Assembly (NCBI RefSeq): GCF_014636175.1
Contig: NZ_BMDW01000014.1
Location: 36,272-100,271 of the forward strand
Source of the DNA: Sphingomonas psychrolutea
Lineage (GTDB): Bacteria > Pseudomonadota > Alphaproteobacteria > Sphingomonadales > Sphingomonadaceae
DNA length: 64,000 nucleotides
Direction: 5' to 3'
Shown here: piece after piece, positions 7,125-15,971 of the stretch
How positions within the stretch are numbered: position 1 is the first letter of the stretch
How the letters are laid out: every line of letters begins with the position of its first letter
Notes under the pieces: model-generated
What the model was told of the DNA's origin: nothing
Seen by the model: only the letters and a program-made list of their open reading frames with translations
The model's database searches: none
Program-made: the position numbers and the translations under genes

Positions 7125-8708
7125 ATGCTCGGCGGAATGCAGGATTTCGAATTGCGGGTGCCGCGGCTACTCGATCATGCCGCGCGTGAGCATGGCGCGC
7201 GTGAAATCGTCACCTATTGGGCGGACGCGACCGAGACTCGCACCGATTGGGCTGGGATCGCACGCGATGCCCGAAAATTGGCGCAGGCGTTCGAACGGCT
7301 CGGGCTGAAGCCCGGCGACCGCGTCGCCACGCTGGCGATGAACCACAGCCGCCATCTCGTCGCCTGGTATGGCGCGATCGGCATGGGCGGGGTGATCCAC
7401 ACGATCAACCCGCGCCTGTTCGACGAGCAACTCGTCTATATCGCCAACCATGCCGAAGACCGCGTGCTGTTGTACGATAAACAGTTCCAGCCGCTGGTCG
7501 ACCGGTTGAAATCGCAATGGACCAGCATCGACCATTATGTGTGTTTCGATGACGGTCAGTTTGAAGATTTGATCGCGGCCGAAAGCGGAGACTATGCTTG
7601 GGTCGAGGGACCCGAGCGCGATCCGTGCATGCTGTGCTATACCAGCGGGACGACGGGCAACCCCAAGGGCGTGCTCTACGAACACCGCTCGACCGTGATC
7701 CACGCGATGGCCGAAGTCGCGCCGTGGATCTTCAACCTCAGCCCAAGCGCGGTGGTGCTCCCCGTGGTGCCGATGTTCCACGCCGCATCCTGGGGGCTGC
7801 CCTTCGCCTGCGCGCTGTCGGGCGCGAAATGCGTCTATGCGCAAGTCAACGATGCGGCGGTGCTGTGCCGCTTGATGAACCAGGAAAAGGTCACGCATAC
7901 CGCCGGGGTGCCGACCGTGTGGCTCGCGATGTTCGGCCATATCGATGCAACCGGCGAAGTGCCGCGCTTCCTCGAACAGGTCACGATCGGTGGATCGGCC
8001 GCGCCGCGCGCGATGATCGAGCGGATCATGGGCATGGGTGTCACCGTCAAGCATTTGTGGGGCATGACCGAGACCTCGCCGATCGGCACCGCTGGCTTCC
8101 CGCCGCCGCATTGGGGCGAGATGACGCATGAAGCGCAGCTCGACCATGTCGGCAAGCAAGGCCAGATCCCGTTCGGCATCGAGCTGCAAGTGGTCAATGA
8201 CGACGACGTCGTGCTGCCGCGCGACGGGCTAAGCTCCGGTCGCCTGCAAGTGCGCGGGCCATGGGTGGTGAAGCGCTATTTCCGTGCCGAAGCCGATGCG
8301 GTCGATGCCGATCAATGGTTCGATACCGGCGACGTGGCGGTACTCCACACCGATGGCACGATGCAGATTACCGACCGCGCCAAAGACGTCATCAAATCGG
8401 GCGGCGAGTGGATTTCCTCGGTCGATCTGGAAAATGCCGCAATCGGCTGTCCCGGCGTCGCCGAGGCGGCGGCGATCGGCATCTATCACCCCAAATGGGA
8501 CGAGCGGCCGTTGCTGATCGTGGTGCGCAAGCCCGGAAGCGCGGTGACGCCGGCTGAGATCACCGCGCATCTGAGCCAGCATGTCGCCAAATGGTGGCTG
8601 CCCGAGGAGATCGTGTTCGTCGAAGATTTGCCCCACACCGCGACCGGCAAACTATTGAAGACCGAGCTGCGCGCGCGCTTCAAGGATCATGTCCTCGCGG
8701 CGGCCTGA
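7125..8708 (+). CDS. Medium/long-chain fatty-acid--CoA ligase (AMP-forming)
   Basis: Activates fatty acids to acyl-CoA through an acyl-adenylate. The 527-residue protein shows the ATP-binding P-loop [12 protein letters not shown], the adenylate-forming motif WGMTETSP, the WFDTGDVA hinge-side motif and the [13 protein letters not shown] region that closes over the active site, with the terminal lysine in [12 protein letters not shown]. Overall it resembles the AlkK/FadD-type group. The ATG at 7125 follows the family C hairpin ribosome site; a longer open frame overlaps dnaE but lacks family similarity. Chain-length preference is not readable from sequence. Confidence 0.92.
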   Translation: MLGGMQDFELRVPRLLDHAAREHGAREIVTYWADATETRTDWAGIARDARKLAQAFERLGLKPGDRVATLAMNHSRHLVAWYGAIGMGGVIHTINPRLFDEQLVYIANHAEDRVLLYDKQFQPLVDRLKSQWTSIDHYVCFDDGQFEDLIAAESGDYAWVEGPERDPCMLCYTSGTTGNPKGVLYEHRSTVIHAMAEVAPWIFNLSPSAVVLPVVPMFHAASWGLPFACALSGAKCVYAQVNDAAVLCRLMNQEKVTHTAGVPTVWLAMFGHIDATGEVPRFLEQVTIGGSAAPRAMIERIMGMGVTVKHLWGMTETSPIGTAGFPPPHWGEMTHEAQLDHVGKQGQIPFGIELQVVNDDDVVLPRDGLSSGRLQVRGPWVVKRYFRAEADAVDADQWFDTGDVAVLHTDGTMQITDRAKDVIKSGGEWISSVDLENAAIGCPGVAEAAAIGIYHPKWDERPLLIVVRKPGSAVTPAEITAHLSQHVAKWWLPEEIVFVEDLPHTATGKLLKTELRARFKDHVLAAA

Positions 8709-8717
8709 CCGGCGGCG

Positions 8718-9011
8718 TTAGCGCGCGATATGGATGACCTTGTCGCGCGCCGTCGCCCCGCGCACCAGGGTGAGCGCGGAGCGCGGGCAACCCAGCGCCT
8801 TGACGAGCAAGGCCAGCACTGCGTCATTAGCCTTGCCATCCTCCGGCGTCACGGTCGTCCGCACGTTCACCACGCCGGGCGCGCCCATGGCAGGCAGGCG
8901 GATCGCGTTCGTCCCCGCATTGGGGGTCGCGCGGATCGTCAAATGCCCGTGCGCGTCGATCAAGCGTTCGAGATCATCGCGCGGCGGCATAGTGTGCTTG
9001 ATGCGGCTCAT
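8718..9011 (-). CDS. DUF167 (YggU-family) protein
   Basis: A 97-residue protein of the DUF167/YggU family, small alpha/beta proteins of unknown function. The family signature is clear: an N-terminal strand LTIRATPNAGTNAI, then TPEDGKANDAVLALLVKAL, then SALTLVRGATARDKVIHI. It converges on the acyl-CoA ligase gene with 9 bp between the stops. The start is ATG at 9011. Confidence 0.9.
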   Translation of the reverse strand: MSRIKHTMPPRDDLERLIDAHGHLTIRATPNAGTNAIRLPAMGAPGVVNVRTTVTPEDGKANDAVLALLVKALGCPRSALTLVRGATARDKVIHIAR

Positions 9012-9083
9012 GCCCGCTGCCCTAGCAAAAGCTCGGTCCGACTCCGAGTCACGCTGCGCCGTCGTCTGCCCGGGCGCGATCCC

Positions 9084-10157
9084 TCAGCCAAACAACTCCC
9101 CCTGTGGCCCTTCGGGTGGCCGGAACAGGTCGCTACGCAAGACGATGCGCTCGCGGTTCAGCCCATGTTTACGGCACGCGATCTGAAAGCGTGTCCGGAG
9201 TAAATCCGCCCACGGCCCGCTGCCGCGCATCCGGGTGAAGAAGCCCGGATCATTGTCGCGCCCGTCGCGGATCGCGCCGATGATCGCCATGACCTTGCCC
9301 GCACGATCGGGAAAATGCGCGTCGAGCCAGGCGCGGAACAGCGGTGCCACCTCCCACGGCAACCGCACCGGGATAAACGAGACCGAGCGCGCGCCGGCCT
9401 CGGCCGCGCGTTCGACCAGATGTTCAATCTCGTGATCGGTGATGGCGGGGATCACCGGTGCGATCGAAACGTGCGTCGGAATCCCCGCTGCCACCAGCTT
9501 GCGCACCGCCGCCAGCCGGCGTTCGGGCGTGGGCGCGCGCGGTTCGAGCGTCATGGCGATGCGCGGATCGAGCGACGTGATCGACAGCGCAACTGCCGCG
9601 AGCCCCTTTGCCGCCATCGCGGCGAGCAGATCGATATCATGCAAGACGCGGTCGGATTTCGTCGTGATCGTCAGCGGATGGTCGGTATCGCTGAGCACCT
9701 CGATACAGCCGCGCGTGATGCGCCATTCGGCCTCGATCGGCTGATACGGATCGGTATTGGTGCCAAACGCGATCGGTTGCGCACTATACCCACGCTTGGC
9801 GAGCTCAGCACGAAGCAGGGCCGGGGCATCGGGTTTGGCGAACAACTTGCTCTCGAAATCGAGCCCCGGCGACAGATCGTGAAACGCATGCGTGGGCCGC
9901 GCAAAGCAATAGATGCAGCCATGCTCGCACCCGCGATACGGGTTGATCGACCGGTCGAAGCCGATGTCGGGCGATGTGTTGCGACTGATGATCGTCCGCG
10001 CGCGCTCAACCGTCACGCTGGTGCGCAAGCGCGGCGGCGCGCCGTCGATCCCGGCCTGATCGTCGAGCCAGTCGCCATCCGCGGTGCGTTCGGGCAGATT
10101 GAAGCGGTTGCTCTCGCGGTTGAGCGTCGCGCCGCGCTGGGGGCGTTTATCGGCCAT
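9084..10157 (-). CDS. PA0069-family radical SAM protein (spore-photolyase-like)
   Basis: A 357-residue radical SAM protein. The 4Fe-4S motif is CEHGCIYC (CxxxCxxC) inside INPYRGCEHGCIYCFARP, which is typical of the PA0069/SplB-like group. The family is widespread, but its substrate is unknown. The N-terminal TLNRESNRFNLPERTADGDW is also characteristic. The start ATG at 10157 is divergent from the VOC gene at 10215, so both promoters must lie in the 57-bp gap or just inside the genes. Confidence 0.92.
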   Translation of the reverse strand: MADKRPQRGATLNRESNRFNLPERTADGDWLDDQAGIDGAPPRLRTSVTVERARTIISRNTSPDIGFDRSINPYRGCEHGCIYCFARPTHAFHDLSPGLDFESKLFAKPDAPALLRAELAKRGYSAQPIAFGTNTDPYQPIEAEWRITRGCIEVLSDTDHPLTITTKSDRVLHDIDLLAAMAAKGLAAVALSITSLDPRIAMTLEPRAPTPERRLAAVRKLVAAGIPTHVSIAPVIPAITDHEIEHLVERAAEAGARSVSFIPVRLPWEVAPLFRAWLDAHFPDRAGKVMAIIGAIRDGRDNDPGFFTRMRGSGPWADLLRTRFQIACRKHGLNRERIVLRSDLFRPPEGPQGELFG

Positions 10158-10214
10158 TGACAGGCATTACCGGATTTGTGAGAACGTAACAAGAACAATT
10201 GGCGGGAGCGATCA

Positions 10215-10553
10215 ATGGCGCGGCTGAATTATCTGGAACTTCCGGTCAGCGACGTCGCGGCGTCGAAGGCATTTTATGCCGCGGCGTTCGACTTCGGTTT
10301 TACAGATTTCGGACCGGACTATAGCGCGACGACGTCGGGCGACACCGATCTCGGATTGAATGGCGATCAGAGCCAGTGGACCGCACAAGTGCTTCCGGTG
10401 ATCGAAGTAGACGATCTCGAGGCGGTAGAAGCGAAGGTCCGGGCGGCAGGCGGTGACATCACGGTACCGATCTTTGCCTTCCCCGGCGGACGGCGCTTTC
10501 ATTTCCTCGATGTGGCCGGACATGAACTGGCGGCGATGCAAACCGAGGGATGA
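10215..10553 (+). CDS. VOC-family (glyoxalase/dioxygenase fold) protein
   Basis: A 112-residue single-module VOC protein. The N-terminal strand MARLNYLELPVSDVAASKAFY and the C-terminal GRRFHFLDVAGHELAAMQ are typical of small bacterial glyoxalase-like proteins, which bind a metal and a small ligand. A ribosome site GGGAG lies 6 nt upstream of the ATG. Function cannot be assigned further; it may be enzymatic or a resistance/binding protein. Confidence 0.85.
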   Translation: MARLNYLELPVSDVAASKAFYAAAFDFGFTDFGPDYSATTSGDTDLGLNGDQSQWTAQVLPVIEVDDLEAVEAKVRAAGGDITVPIFAFPGGRRFHFLDVAGHELAAMQTEG

Positions 10554-10562
10554 TCGCCGCAG

Positions 10563-10895
10563 TTACCGGTGCGAGTCGAGATAGGCGCGAGCGTCGTGCG
10601 CGGTCGCACAATTCCGGCGTTGGTGCTCGCACGCGCGTTCGAGCGCCTCGACCACCTTGCGCTGCTCGTCGAGAACGTACGGGTCGGCAATGACCGACGG
10701 CGAGAAGACATTGCGGACTAGCGGTTTTGTCGATGCGCGGGCCATGCCGGGAGCTCGCTTCGCCGGCTCTGCGGTGGTGGCGTGTTGCTGCCCCAACAGA
10801 ATGCCGGCGTAGAACAGGGTCACCCCGCCAAGAACGACCAGGCAGCCGACGATCCAGCGACGACCCGCGTGGAGCACCGGCTGGTCATGCGTCAC
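10563..10895 (-). CDS. Small single-pass membrane protein of unknown function
   Basis: A 110-residue protein with one strong transmembrane helix (residues ~14-34, [20 protein letters not shown]) and a short basic N-terminus, so the remainder probably faces the periplasm. The periplasmic part contains [14 protein letters not shown], two cysteines eight residues apart that could form a disulfide. The start is GTG at 10895, overlapping the moaB stop (GTGA); it is the last gene of a four-gene leftward operon. I do not recognise the family. Confidence 0.65.
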   Translation of the reverse strand: MTHDQPVLHAGRRWIVGCLVVLGGVTLFYAGILLGQQHATTAEPAKRAPGMARASTKPLVRNVFSPSVIADPYVLDEQRKVVEALERACEHQRRNCATAHDARAYLDSHR

Positions 10896-11419
10896 CGCTC
10901 CCGCAACCGCGGCATCAGTTCGACGAAGTTGCAGGGCTTGTGGCGGCTATCGAGCTGGCTCGCCAATATGCCGTCCCACCCGTCTTTCACCGCGCCGGTC
11001 GATCCGGGCAGCGCGAAAATATAGGTACCGCGCGTGACGCAGGCACACGCGCGGGATTGCACGGTCGACGTGCCAATCGTCTGGAAGCTGAGCCAGCGGA
11101 ACAGCTCGCCGAAGCCGGGAATCATTTTGTCGGCGACCTGTTCGATCGCTTCGGGCGTCACGTCGCGCCCGGTCACACCGGTGCCGCCGGTGGTGATGAT
11201 GCAGTCGATCTCAGGGTCGTCGATCCAGCGATGCAGCGTCGCGACGATCAGCGCCACCTCGTCGCGCACGATCTCGCGCGCCGCCAGCACATGCCCCGCC
11301 GCAGTCAACCGTGCGACGAGCGTGTCGCCCGAGCGATCCTCGGCCAGCCCCCGCGTGTCGGACACGGTCAACACTGCGATCCGCACCGGAAGGAATACGG
11401 CGCTCTCGTCAATCGGCAC
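10892..11419 (-). CDS. moaB: MoaB, molybdenum cofactor biosynthesis protein B
   Basis: Adenylates molybdopterin during molybdenum cofactor synthesis. The 175-residue protein shows [12 protein letters not shown], the molybdopterin-binding loop [16 protein letters not shown] and [14 protein letters not shown]. The frame extends upstream into the lytic transglycosylase gene, but the GTG at 11419 yields the usual N-terminus ([18 protein letters not shown]) and lies 5 bp after the upstream stop, consistent with operon coupling. Confidence 0.93.
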   Translation of the reverse strand: MPIDESAVFLPVRIAVLTVSDTRGLAEDRSGDTLVARLTAAGHVLAAREIVRDEVALIVATLHRWIDDPEIDCIITTGGTGVTGRDVTPEAIEQVADKMIPGFGELFRWLSFQTIGTSTVQSRACACVTRGTYIFALPGSTGAVKDGWDGILASQLDSRHKPCNFVELMPRLRER

Positions 11420-11424
11420 GATGC

Positions 11425-13200
11425 TCAGTTCACGCTGGCAAGCGATTGTCCGCGCGAATGCGAGGTCAGCCGCACCGAAGTCGGCCCGGCGAGCCCCGGA
11501 AAGCGCGGCCACAGCCCTTGCGACAGGGCCGCACGGCTGACCGAGGCGGGCTTGCCGGTCTGCGCTTCATAGACCCAATAATTGCGCAACACGGTGGTGA
11601 CGTAGCCGCGCGTTTCCCAATAGGGGATCGACTCGATGTACAGCAACGGATCGCCGCCATCGCGCGCAACCGCATTCCACGCCTCGACCGGCCCCGGCCC
11701 GGCATTGTAGGCCGCGATCACCTTGGGCAGCAGGCCGTCGGTGCAATGCTGGTCGCGCAATTGCTCGAGATAGCTTTGCCCGACCTCGAAATTGGTGCCG
11801 GGCCGCGACAAGGCACTGCGATCGAAGCTGCGGCCCTGCTTACGCGCGATGTCGGTCGCGGCGCGCGGCATCACCTGCATCAGGCCATACGCCCCGGCCG
11901 GGCTCACGACATCGGTGCGAAAGCGCGATTCCTGCAGTGTGTGCGCGAACACCAATGCCTTGTCGACGCGCCAGCCGCCATCGGGGGTCCAGTTTGGCGC
12001 GGGGAAGCGCGCCTCGATCGGCGGCGTCGCGCCAACCGGGCCGTTATGCGACAGCCACACCTGCGTGCTCGGCAAGTCGAGCGCCGCGGTCAGCCGGACG
12101 AGCGCCGGATATTCTGCCGGATCGCCGATCCGCGCCTGTTGCTTGATCACTTCGTCGGCCAGCGCATTTTCGTCGATTTCGGCGAGCGCTGCCGCGACAC
12201 GGATATTCGGGCGGCGCGCGAGCGTCTGCCAGTCGCTTGTGGCCGATACCGCGATCGCACGCGTGACGGGTTCCTTAATTCCCAGCGCCTGACGCGCCAG
12301 CAGGCCGTAAAACGTCTCGCGATATTGTGCGGCGGTCTTGAGCCGCCCCTCGACCCGATCAGGCCGGGCGCACTGCATGTCGGCGCGCGCCGCCCAGTAC
12401 AGGCCGGCCGCGCGCAAATCGGTGTCGCCGGCGCGCGCCGCGACCGATTCGAAGGCGGTGCCGGCTGCCGCGCAATCCTGTTGCCGCCACGCCGCCAGCG
12501 CGCCGACCCACACCGCTTCGACCGCGAAATCGCCCGTGCCGGTCCCGGCCTTGGCCGCCATCGCGCGGGCATTATTGTCGTCGCCGGCAAGGAAGTAGAT
12601 CCACGCGATCTTGCGTTGCCACTCGGTAACCGATTCGGGCGAAAGCCCTTGCGTCGCTTCGAGCAAGGCCTGCGCTTCGCTCCCGCTATCGGCCTTGATG
12701 AAGGGCTGCATCTTCAACGCGAGTTCGACCGCAAGCATGTCGCCATTGCCAAAGCTTTTCGCGCGCTTGCGCGCCGGCGCACCGTCGATCCAGGTCAGCG
12801 CGCGCGCTTCGGGGAGCGGCGGCAAGCCAACCCCGCCGCGCGATGCGGCCATCGTCAGAATCTGCCGCGCCTGCGGCAGTTCGGGGGCCTCGGCGAGCAA
12901 TTTGGCGAGTGGATCGAGCTCGGCCTTGGGCGATCCCTTGGCGGTGAGAAGTTCGGCGCGGGCGATTGCGTGGAGCGGCCCCGGCTTGAGCGCGGCGAGT
13001 TGCAATTGCGCATCCTGCCATTTTTGCGCGCGGATGCTGGCGAAGACCGCGCGATATCCGGCGCGCTGTTCGGGGTCGAGCTGCGCCGGAATGGTGTCGC
13101 GCGGCGCGGTCTGCGCCGAGGCTGGCGGTTCGCCCGCCGCCTGCGCGGCGACCGGCACGACCAACGATAAGGCGACCAGACCAGCGATTTTCAACGTCAT
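11425..13200 (-). CDS. Soluble lytic murein transglycosylase (Slt-type)
   Basis: A periplasmic enzyme that cleaves peptidoglycan glycan strands with formation of 1,6-anhydro ends. The 591-residue precursor starts with a signal peptide ([22 protein letters not shown]). A long alpha-helical superhelix (about residues 40-420) precedes the catalytic SLT domain, which shows QESRF (catalytic Glu), [13 protein letters not shown], a segment around EVGQSYL and [14 protein letters not shown]. The ATG at 13200 overlaps the UDG-like stop (ATGA). Confidence 0.93.
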   Translation of the reverse strand: MTLKIAGLVALSLVVPVAAQAAGEPPASAQTAPRDTIPAQLDPEQRAGYRAVFASIRAQKWQDAQLQLAALKPGPLHAIARAELLTAKGSPKAELDPLAKLLAEAPELPQARQILTMAASRGGVGLPPLPEARALTWIDGAPARKRAKSFGNGDMLAVELALKMQPFIKADSGSEAQALLEATQGLSPESVTEWQRKIAWIYFLAGDDNNARAMAAKAGTGTGDFAVEAVWVGALAAWRQQDCAAAGTAFESVAARAGDTDLRAAGLYWAARADMQCARPDRVEGRLKTAAQYRETFYGLLARQALGIKEPVTRAIAVSATSDWQTLARRPNIRVAAALAEIDENALADEVIKQQARIGDPAEYPALVRLTAALDLPSTQVWLSHNGPVGATPPIEARFPAPNWTPDGGWRVDKALVFAHTLQESRFRTDVVSPAGAYGLMQVMPRAATDIARKQGRSFDRSALSRPGTNFEVGQSYLEQLRDQHCTDGLLPKVIAAYNAGPGPVEAWNAVARDGGDPLLYIESIPYWETRGYVTTVLRNYWVYEAQTGKPASVSRAALSQGLWPRFPGLAGPTSVRLTSHSRGQSLASVN

Positions 13201-13949
13201 GCGTGAAGTCCTGCGATCAGCATCTGTAAATCCTTCCACGCACGGGCCTTTTCGGCGGGGCGTTCGAGCAGCAGCCGCGGATGGAAACTGGCCACCACAT
13301 CGACCGACACAGAGGTCTTCCCACATTCTAGGTTAATCGTCTGTAAACTTCCGCGCGCCCGCGCCACGTCCGTCCCGGTCACCGCACGGCTTGGCGCATT
13401 ACCCAGTAAGAGCAAGCGTTTGGGCGCGACCAAGGCGACATGATGCCGCGCCACCTCGACCAGACGCGCCTCGATTTCCGGCGCGATCCGACCGCTGAGC
13501 GGTCGCATGCTGCACATCGGCGCGAGATAGACCGAATCGCGGTTGCGCCCGATCGCGGCGAGCATGCGATCGAACAGCCGTCCGGCCGCACCGCTCAGCA
13601 ACACGCCCGAGTCGCAATCTTCGCGATCCGGCAGATCGACGAGGATCATAATGTCGGCGGCCGGATCACCGGTCGCGGCAATCGGCGTGCCCGCCCATCC
13701 TGCCTCGGGCGCATCGGGACCACACCGCCAAGCAACGAACGCGGCAAGCGTGTCGGGCAGCGGCACTACCAGGATTTCCGCTACGGCTTGCGCGCCACTG
13801 CGCCGCCGGGGTGGTTCGGGGGGAGGGGGTGGTACAGCGGTCCAATCGCGCGGCACCTCGTCGATCAGCGTATCAACGCCTGCGTCGCGCCACCATTCGA
13901 GCGCACTCGCCGCGGCCCATTGCCACTCGATATTCTGGTCAGCCCCCAT
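13197..13949 (-). CDS. Uracil-DNA glycosylase-like protein, active-site motifs degenerate
   Basis: A 250-residue protein with the fold signature of family 4/5 uracil-DNA glycosylases. The C-terminal motif SFHPRLLLERPAEKARAW matches the family HPxxLL...P..K..AW pattern, and LLLLGNAPSRAVTG matches the central strand. The first catalytic motif, normally GEAPGxxED, reads VDLPDREDCDSG here. Of the cysteines that hold the 4Fe-4S cluster, only RCGPD and perhaps CSMRP remain recognisable. It is therefore probably not a normal uracil glycosylase; it may be structural, may bind other bases, or may have lost activity. It is the first gene of the slt-moaB operon. Confidence 0.75.
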   Translation of the reverse strand: MGADQNIEWQWAAASALEWWRDAGVDTLIDEVPRDWTAVPPPPPEPPRRRSGAQAVAEILVVPLPDTLAAFVAWRCGPDAPEAGWAGTPIAATGDPAADIMILVDLPDREDCDSGVLLSGAAGRLFDRMLAAIGRNRDSVYLAPMCSMRPLSGRIAPEIEARLVEVARHHVALVAPKRLLLLGNAPSRAVTGTDVARARGSLQTINLECGKTSVSVDVVASFHPRLLLERPAEKARAWKDLQMLIAGLHA

Positions 13950-14066
13950 ATCTCTCTTTAGCTAGCATGTTGACGCCAAGGTCAATTCGCTGGCACGCGC
14001 AGATGGACAGGACGTGCCGCGCACGCGACGAGCAAGCGCACGCGGCGTCCCCGATGGAGACGAGAC

Positions 14067-15761
14067 GTGAGCAGCTATGAATCTGGGGGTGAAAACCACC
14101 GTGAGTCCATGCCCTATGACGTTGTCATCGTGGGTGCGGGCCCGGCCGGCCTTTCGGCGGCAATCCGGCTGAAACAGATGGCCGCAGCGAAAGACGCGGA
14201 GATTTCGGTCTGCGTGCTCGAAAAGGGCTCCGAAGTCGGCGCGCATATCCTGTCGGGCGCGGTGATCGATCCGAAGTCGCTCGACGAACTGATCCCCGAT
14301 TGGCGCGACCCCAATCGTCCAGGCGGGGCCTGCGCGCTCGCCGAGGTTCCGGTGACCGAGAATCTGCATTGGGTCCTGACACCCAAGGGCAAGTTCACGC
14401 TGCCGCATTTCATCACGCCGCCGTTCATGCACAATAAGGGCACCTATACCGGCAGCCTCGGCAATCTGTGCCGCTGGCTCGCGACGCAGGCAGAGGAGCT
14501 GGGCGTCGAGATCTTCCCGGGCTTCGCTGCCGCCGAGATCCTCTACAATGACGACGGCAGCGTGAAGGGCGTCGCGACCGGCGATATGGGCGTGGCGCGT
14601 GACGGTACGCACAAGCCCGATTATACGCCGGGGCTCGAAATCCACGCCAAATATACCTTCCTCGCCGAAGGCGTGCGCGGCCATCTGACCAAGCAGCTGA
14701 TCCGCACCTTCGATCTCGCCAAGGATGCGCAGCCGCAAGTCTATGGCATCGGGATTAAGGAATTGTGGGACATCGATCCCGCGCTGCATCACCCCGGCCG
14801 CGTCATCCACACGCAAGGGTGGCCGCTCGGCGCCGATGCCAATGGCGGATCGTGGCTGTATCATCAGGCCAATGGGCAAGTCAGTCTCGGCTTCGTGACG
14901 TGGCTCAATTATTCGAACCCGCATTTGTCGCCGTTCCATGAAATGCAGCGCTGGAAGACGCATCCCGAGATCGCGTCGATCCTGAAGGGCGGCAAGCGCG
15001 TGTCGTATGGCGCGCGCGCGATCAATGACGGCGGGTTGCAGTCGATTCCGAAGCTGGTGTTCCCGGGCGGTGCCTTGATCGGTTGTTCGGCGGGCTTCCT
15101 CAACGTGCCGCGCCTCAAGGGCACGCACGGCGCGATGAAATCGGGCATCATGGCCGCCGAAGCCGCCGCCGACGCGATCCTGGCGCAGCGCCAGCACGAC
15201 GAGCTCGCCGCCTATCCCCAGGCGTTCGAGGCATCGTGGCTGTACAAGGAGCTGTCGATCGTTCGCAACGTCGTGCCGTTGGTCAAGCAGTTCGGCGAGG
15301 TGATCGGCACGGTGCTTTCGGGCATCGTTATGTGGCTCGAATATTTCGGGCTGAAAATGCCCTTCACGATGAAGCACCATCCCGATCATGAAAGCCTCCG
15401 GCGGAAGGATCAGGTCGCCAAGATCGCCTATCCCAAGCCCGACGGCGTGCTGACCTTCGACCGACTTTCCTCGGTGTTCATCTCGAACACCAATCATGAG
15501 GAGGATCAGCCAGTCCATTTGACGCTGAAGGACCCGGATGTTCCGGTGACTTACAATTTGCCGATGTATGACGAGCCAGCGCAGCGCTATTGCCCGGCGG
15601 GCGTGTACGAGATTGTCGGCGAGGAAACCGGCGACCCGAAGTTCGTGATCAACGCGCAGAATTGCGTCCATTGCAAGACGTGCGACATCAAGGACCCGAC
15701 GCAGAACATCAATTGGGTGGTGCCCGAAGGTGGGGGTGGCCCCAATTATCCCAACATGTAG
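14067..15761 (+). CDS. Electron transfer flavoprotein-ubiquinone oxidoreductase
   Basis: A membrane-associated flavo-iron-sulfur enzyme passing electrons from ETF (fatty-acid and amino-acid oxidation) to ubiquinone. The 564-residue product has an N-terminal FAD dinucleotide fold (DVVIVGAGPAGLSAAIRLKQ) and a C-terminal 4Fe-4S domain: CPAGVYEIVGEE, then NAQNCVHCKTCDIKDPTQNI. The GTG at 14067 follows GGAGA at 14056 and gives the usual RESMPYDVVIVG context; an internal ATG at 14109 would remove residues that precede the FAD fold but is possible. The 117-bp gap to the divergent UDG-like operon should hold both promoters. Confidence 0.95.
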   Translation: MSSYESGGENHRESMPYDVVIVGAGPAGLSAAIRLKQMAAAKDAEISVCVLEKGSEVGAHILSGAVIDPKSLDELIPDWRDPNRPGGACALAEVPVTENLHWVLTPKGKFTLPHFITPPFMHNKGTYTGSLGNLCRWLATQAEELGVEIFPGFAAAEILYNDDGSVKGVATGDMGVARDGTHKPDYTPGLEIHAKYTFLAEGVRGHLTKQLIRTFDLAKDAQPQVYGIGIKELWDIDPALHHPGRVIHTQGWPLGADANGGSWLYHQANGQVSLGFVTWLNYSNPHLSPFHEMQRWKTHPEIASILKGGKRVSYGARAINDGGLQSIPKLVFPGGALIGCSAGFLNVPRLKGTHGAMKSGIMAAEAAADAILAQRQHDELAAYPQAFEASWLYKELSIVRNVVPLVKQFGEVIGTVLSGIVMWLEYFGLKMPFTMKHHPDHESLRRKDQVAKIAYPKPDGVLTFDRLSSVFISNTNHEEDQPVHLTLKDPDVPVTYNLPMYDEPAQRYCPAGVYEIVGEETGDPKFVINAQNCVHCKTCDIKDPTQNINWVVPEGGGGPNYPNM

Positions 15762-15784
15762 CGCGATGCATCACCCCGCTCCGC

Positions 15785-15950
15785 CCTTCCCCGGCGAAGG
15801 CCGGGGCCCAGTCGCCGAGGTTGCTGCAATGAAGCGCTGTCTTCGCCAACACGCCGGTCACCTCTGGGCCAGTGAAGGGTTGAACATGCCCCGCATGTTC
15901 AAGGATCGTCCGGGGGACGATCCGACCCTTCACTCCTTCGCCGGGAAAGC
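15785..15950. repeat. Family B inverted repeat unit, right arm interrupted by the 64-bp module
   Basis: The left arm 15785-15812 has the hairpin CCCCGGC-GAAG-GCCGGGG followed by CCCAGT. The right arm is split: CTGGGCC (15864-15870) is separated from CCTTCGCCGGGAAAGC (15935-15950) by the 64-bp module. Intact right arms at 22844 and 52761 show CCGG at that point, so four bases were replaced. The unit fills most of the 210-bp gap between the ETF oxidoreductase gene and ispE. The six T residues at 15952-15957 just after it could make it a terminator. Confidence 0.87.
15871..15934. repeat. 64-bp three-way-junction palindromic module, copy 2
   Basis: The closing stem is 15871-15880 (AGTGAAGGGT) with 15925-15934 (ACCCTTCACT). 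Hairpin 1 is 15882-15889/15893-15900 (GAACATGC, loop CCC, GCATGTTC). Hairpin 2 is 15903-15911/15915-15923 (GGATCGTCC, loop GGG, GGACGATCC). All pairs are Watson-Crick. The reverse complement aligns without gaps to 4386-4449: the ends AGT/ACT, the loops and the ATGCGGGGCAT core are shared, while most differing stem bases are compensated. Confidence 0.9.
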
Positions 15951-15971
15951 GTTTTTTGGAAGGCGCGCCCA

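Noticed and set aside
11311..13170. 619-codon plus-strand open frame opposite the lytic transglycosylase
   Set aside because: No motif, high Arg content and no ribosome site; the minus-strand gene has a signal peptide and catalytic motifs.
13962..15671. 569-codon minus-strand open frame opposite the ETF oxidoreductase gene
   Set aside because: Antisense shadow: composition follows the complement of the real gene and it shows no family motif.
15871..15934. tRNA or tRNA-like gene, suggested by the branched fold
   Set aside because: Only two arms plus a closing stem, no anticodon arm, no T-loop or CCA-proximal consensus, and only 64 nt.
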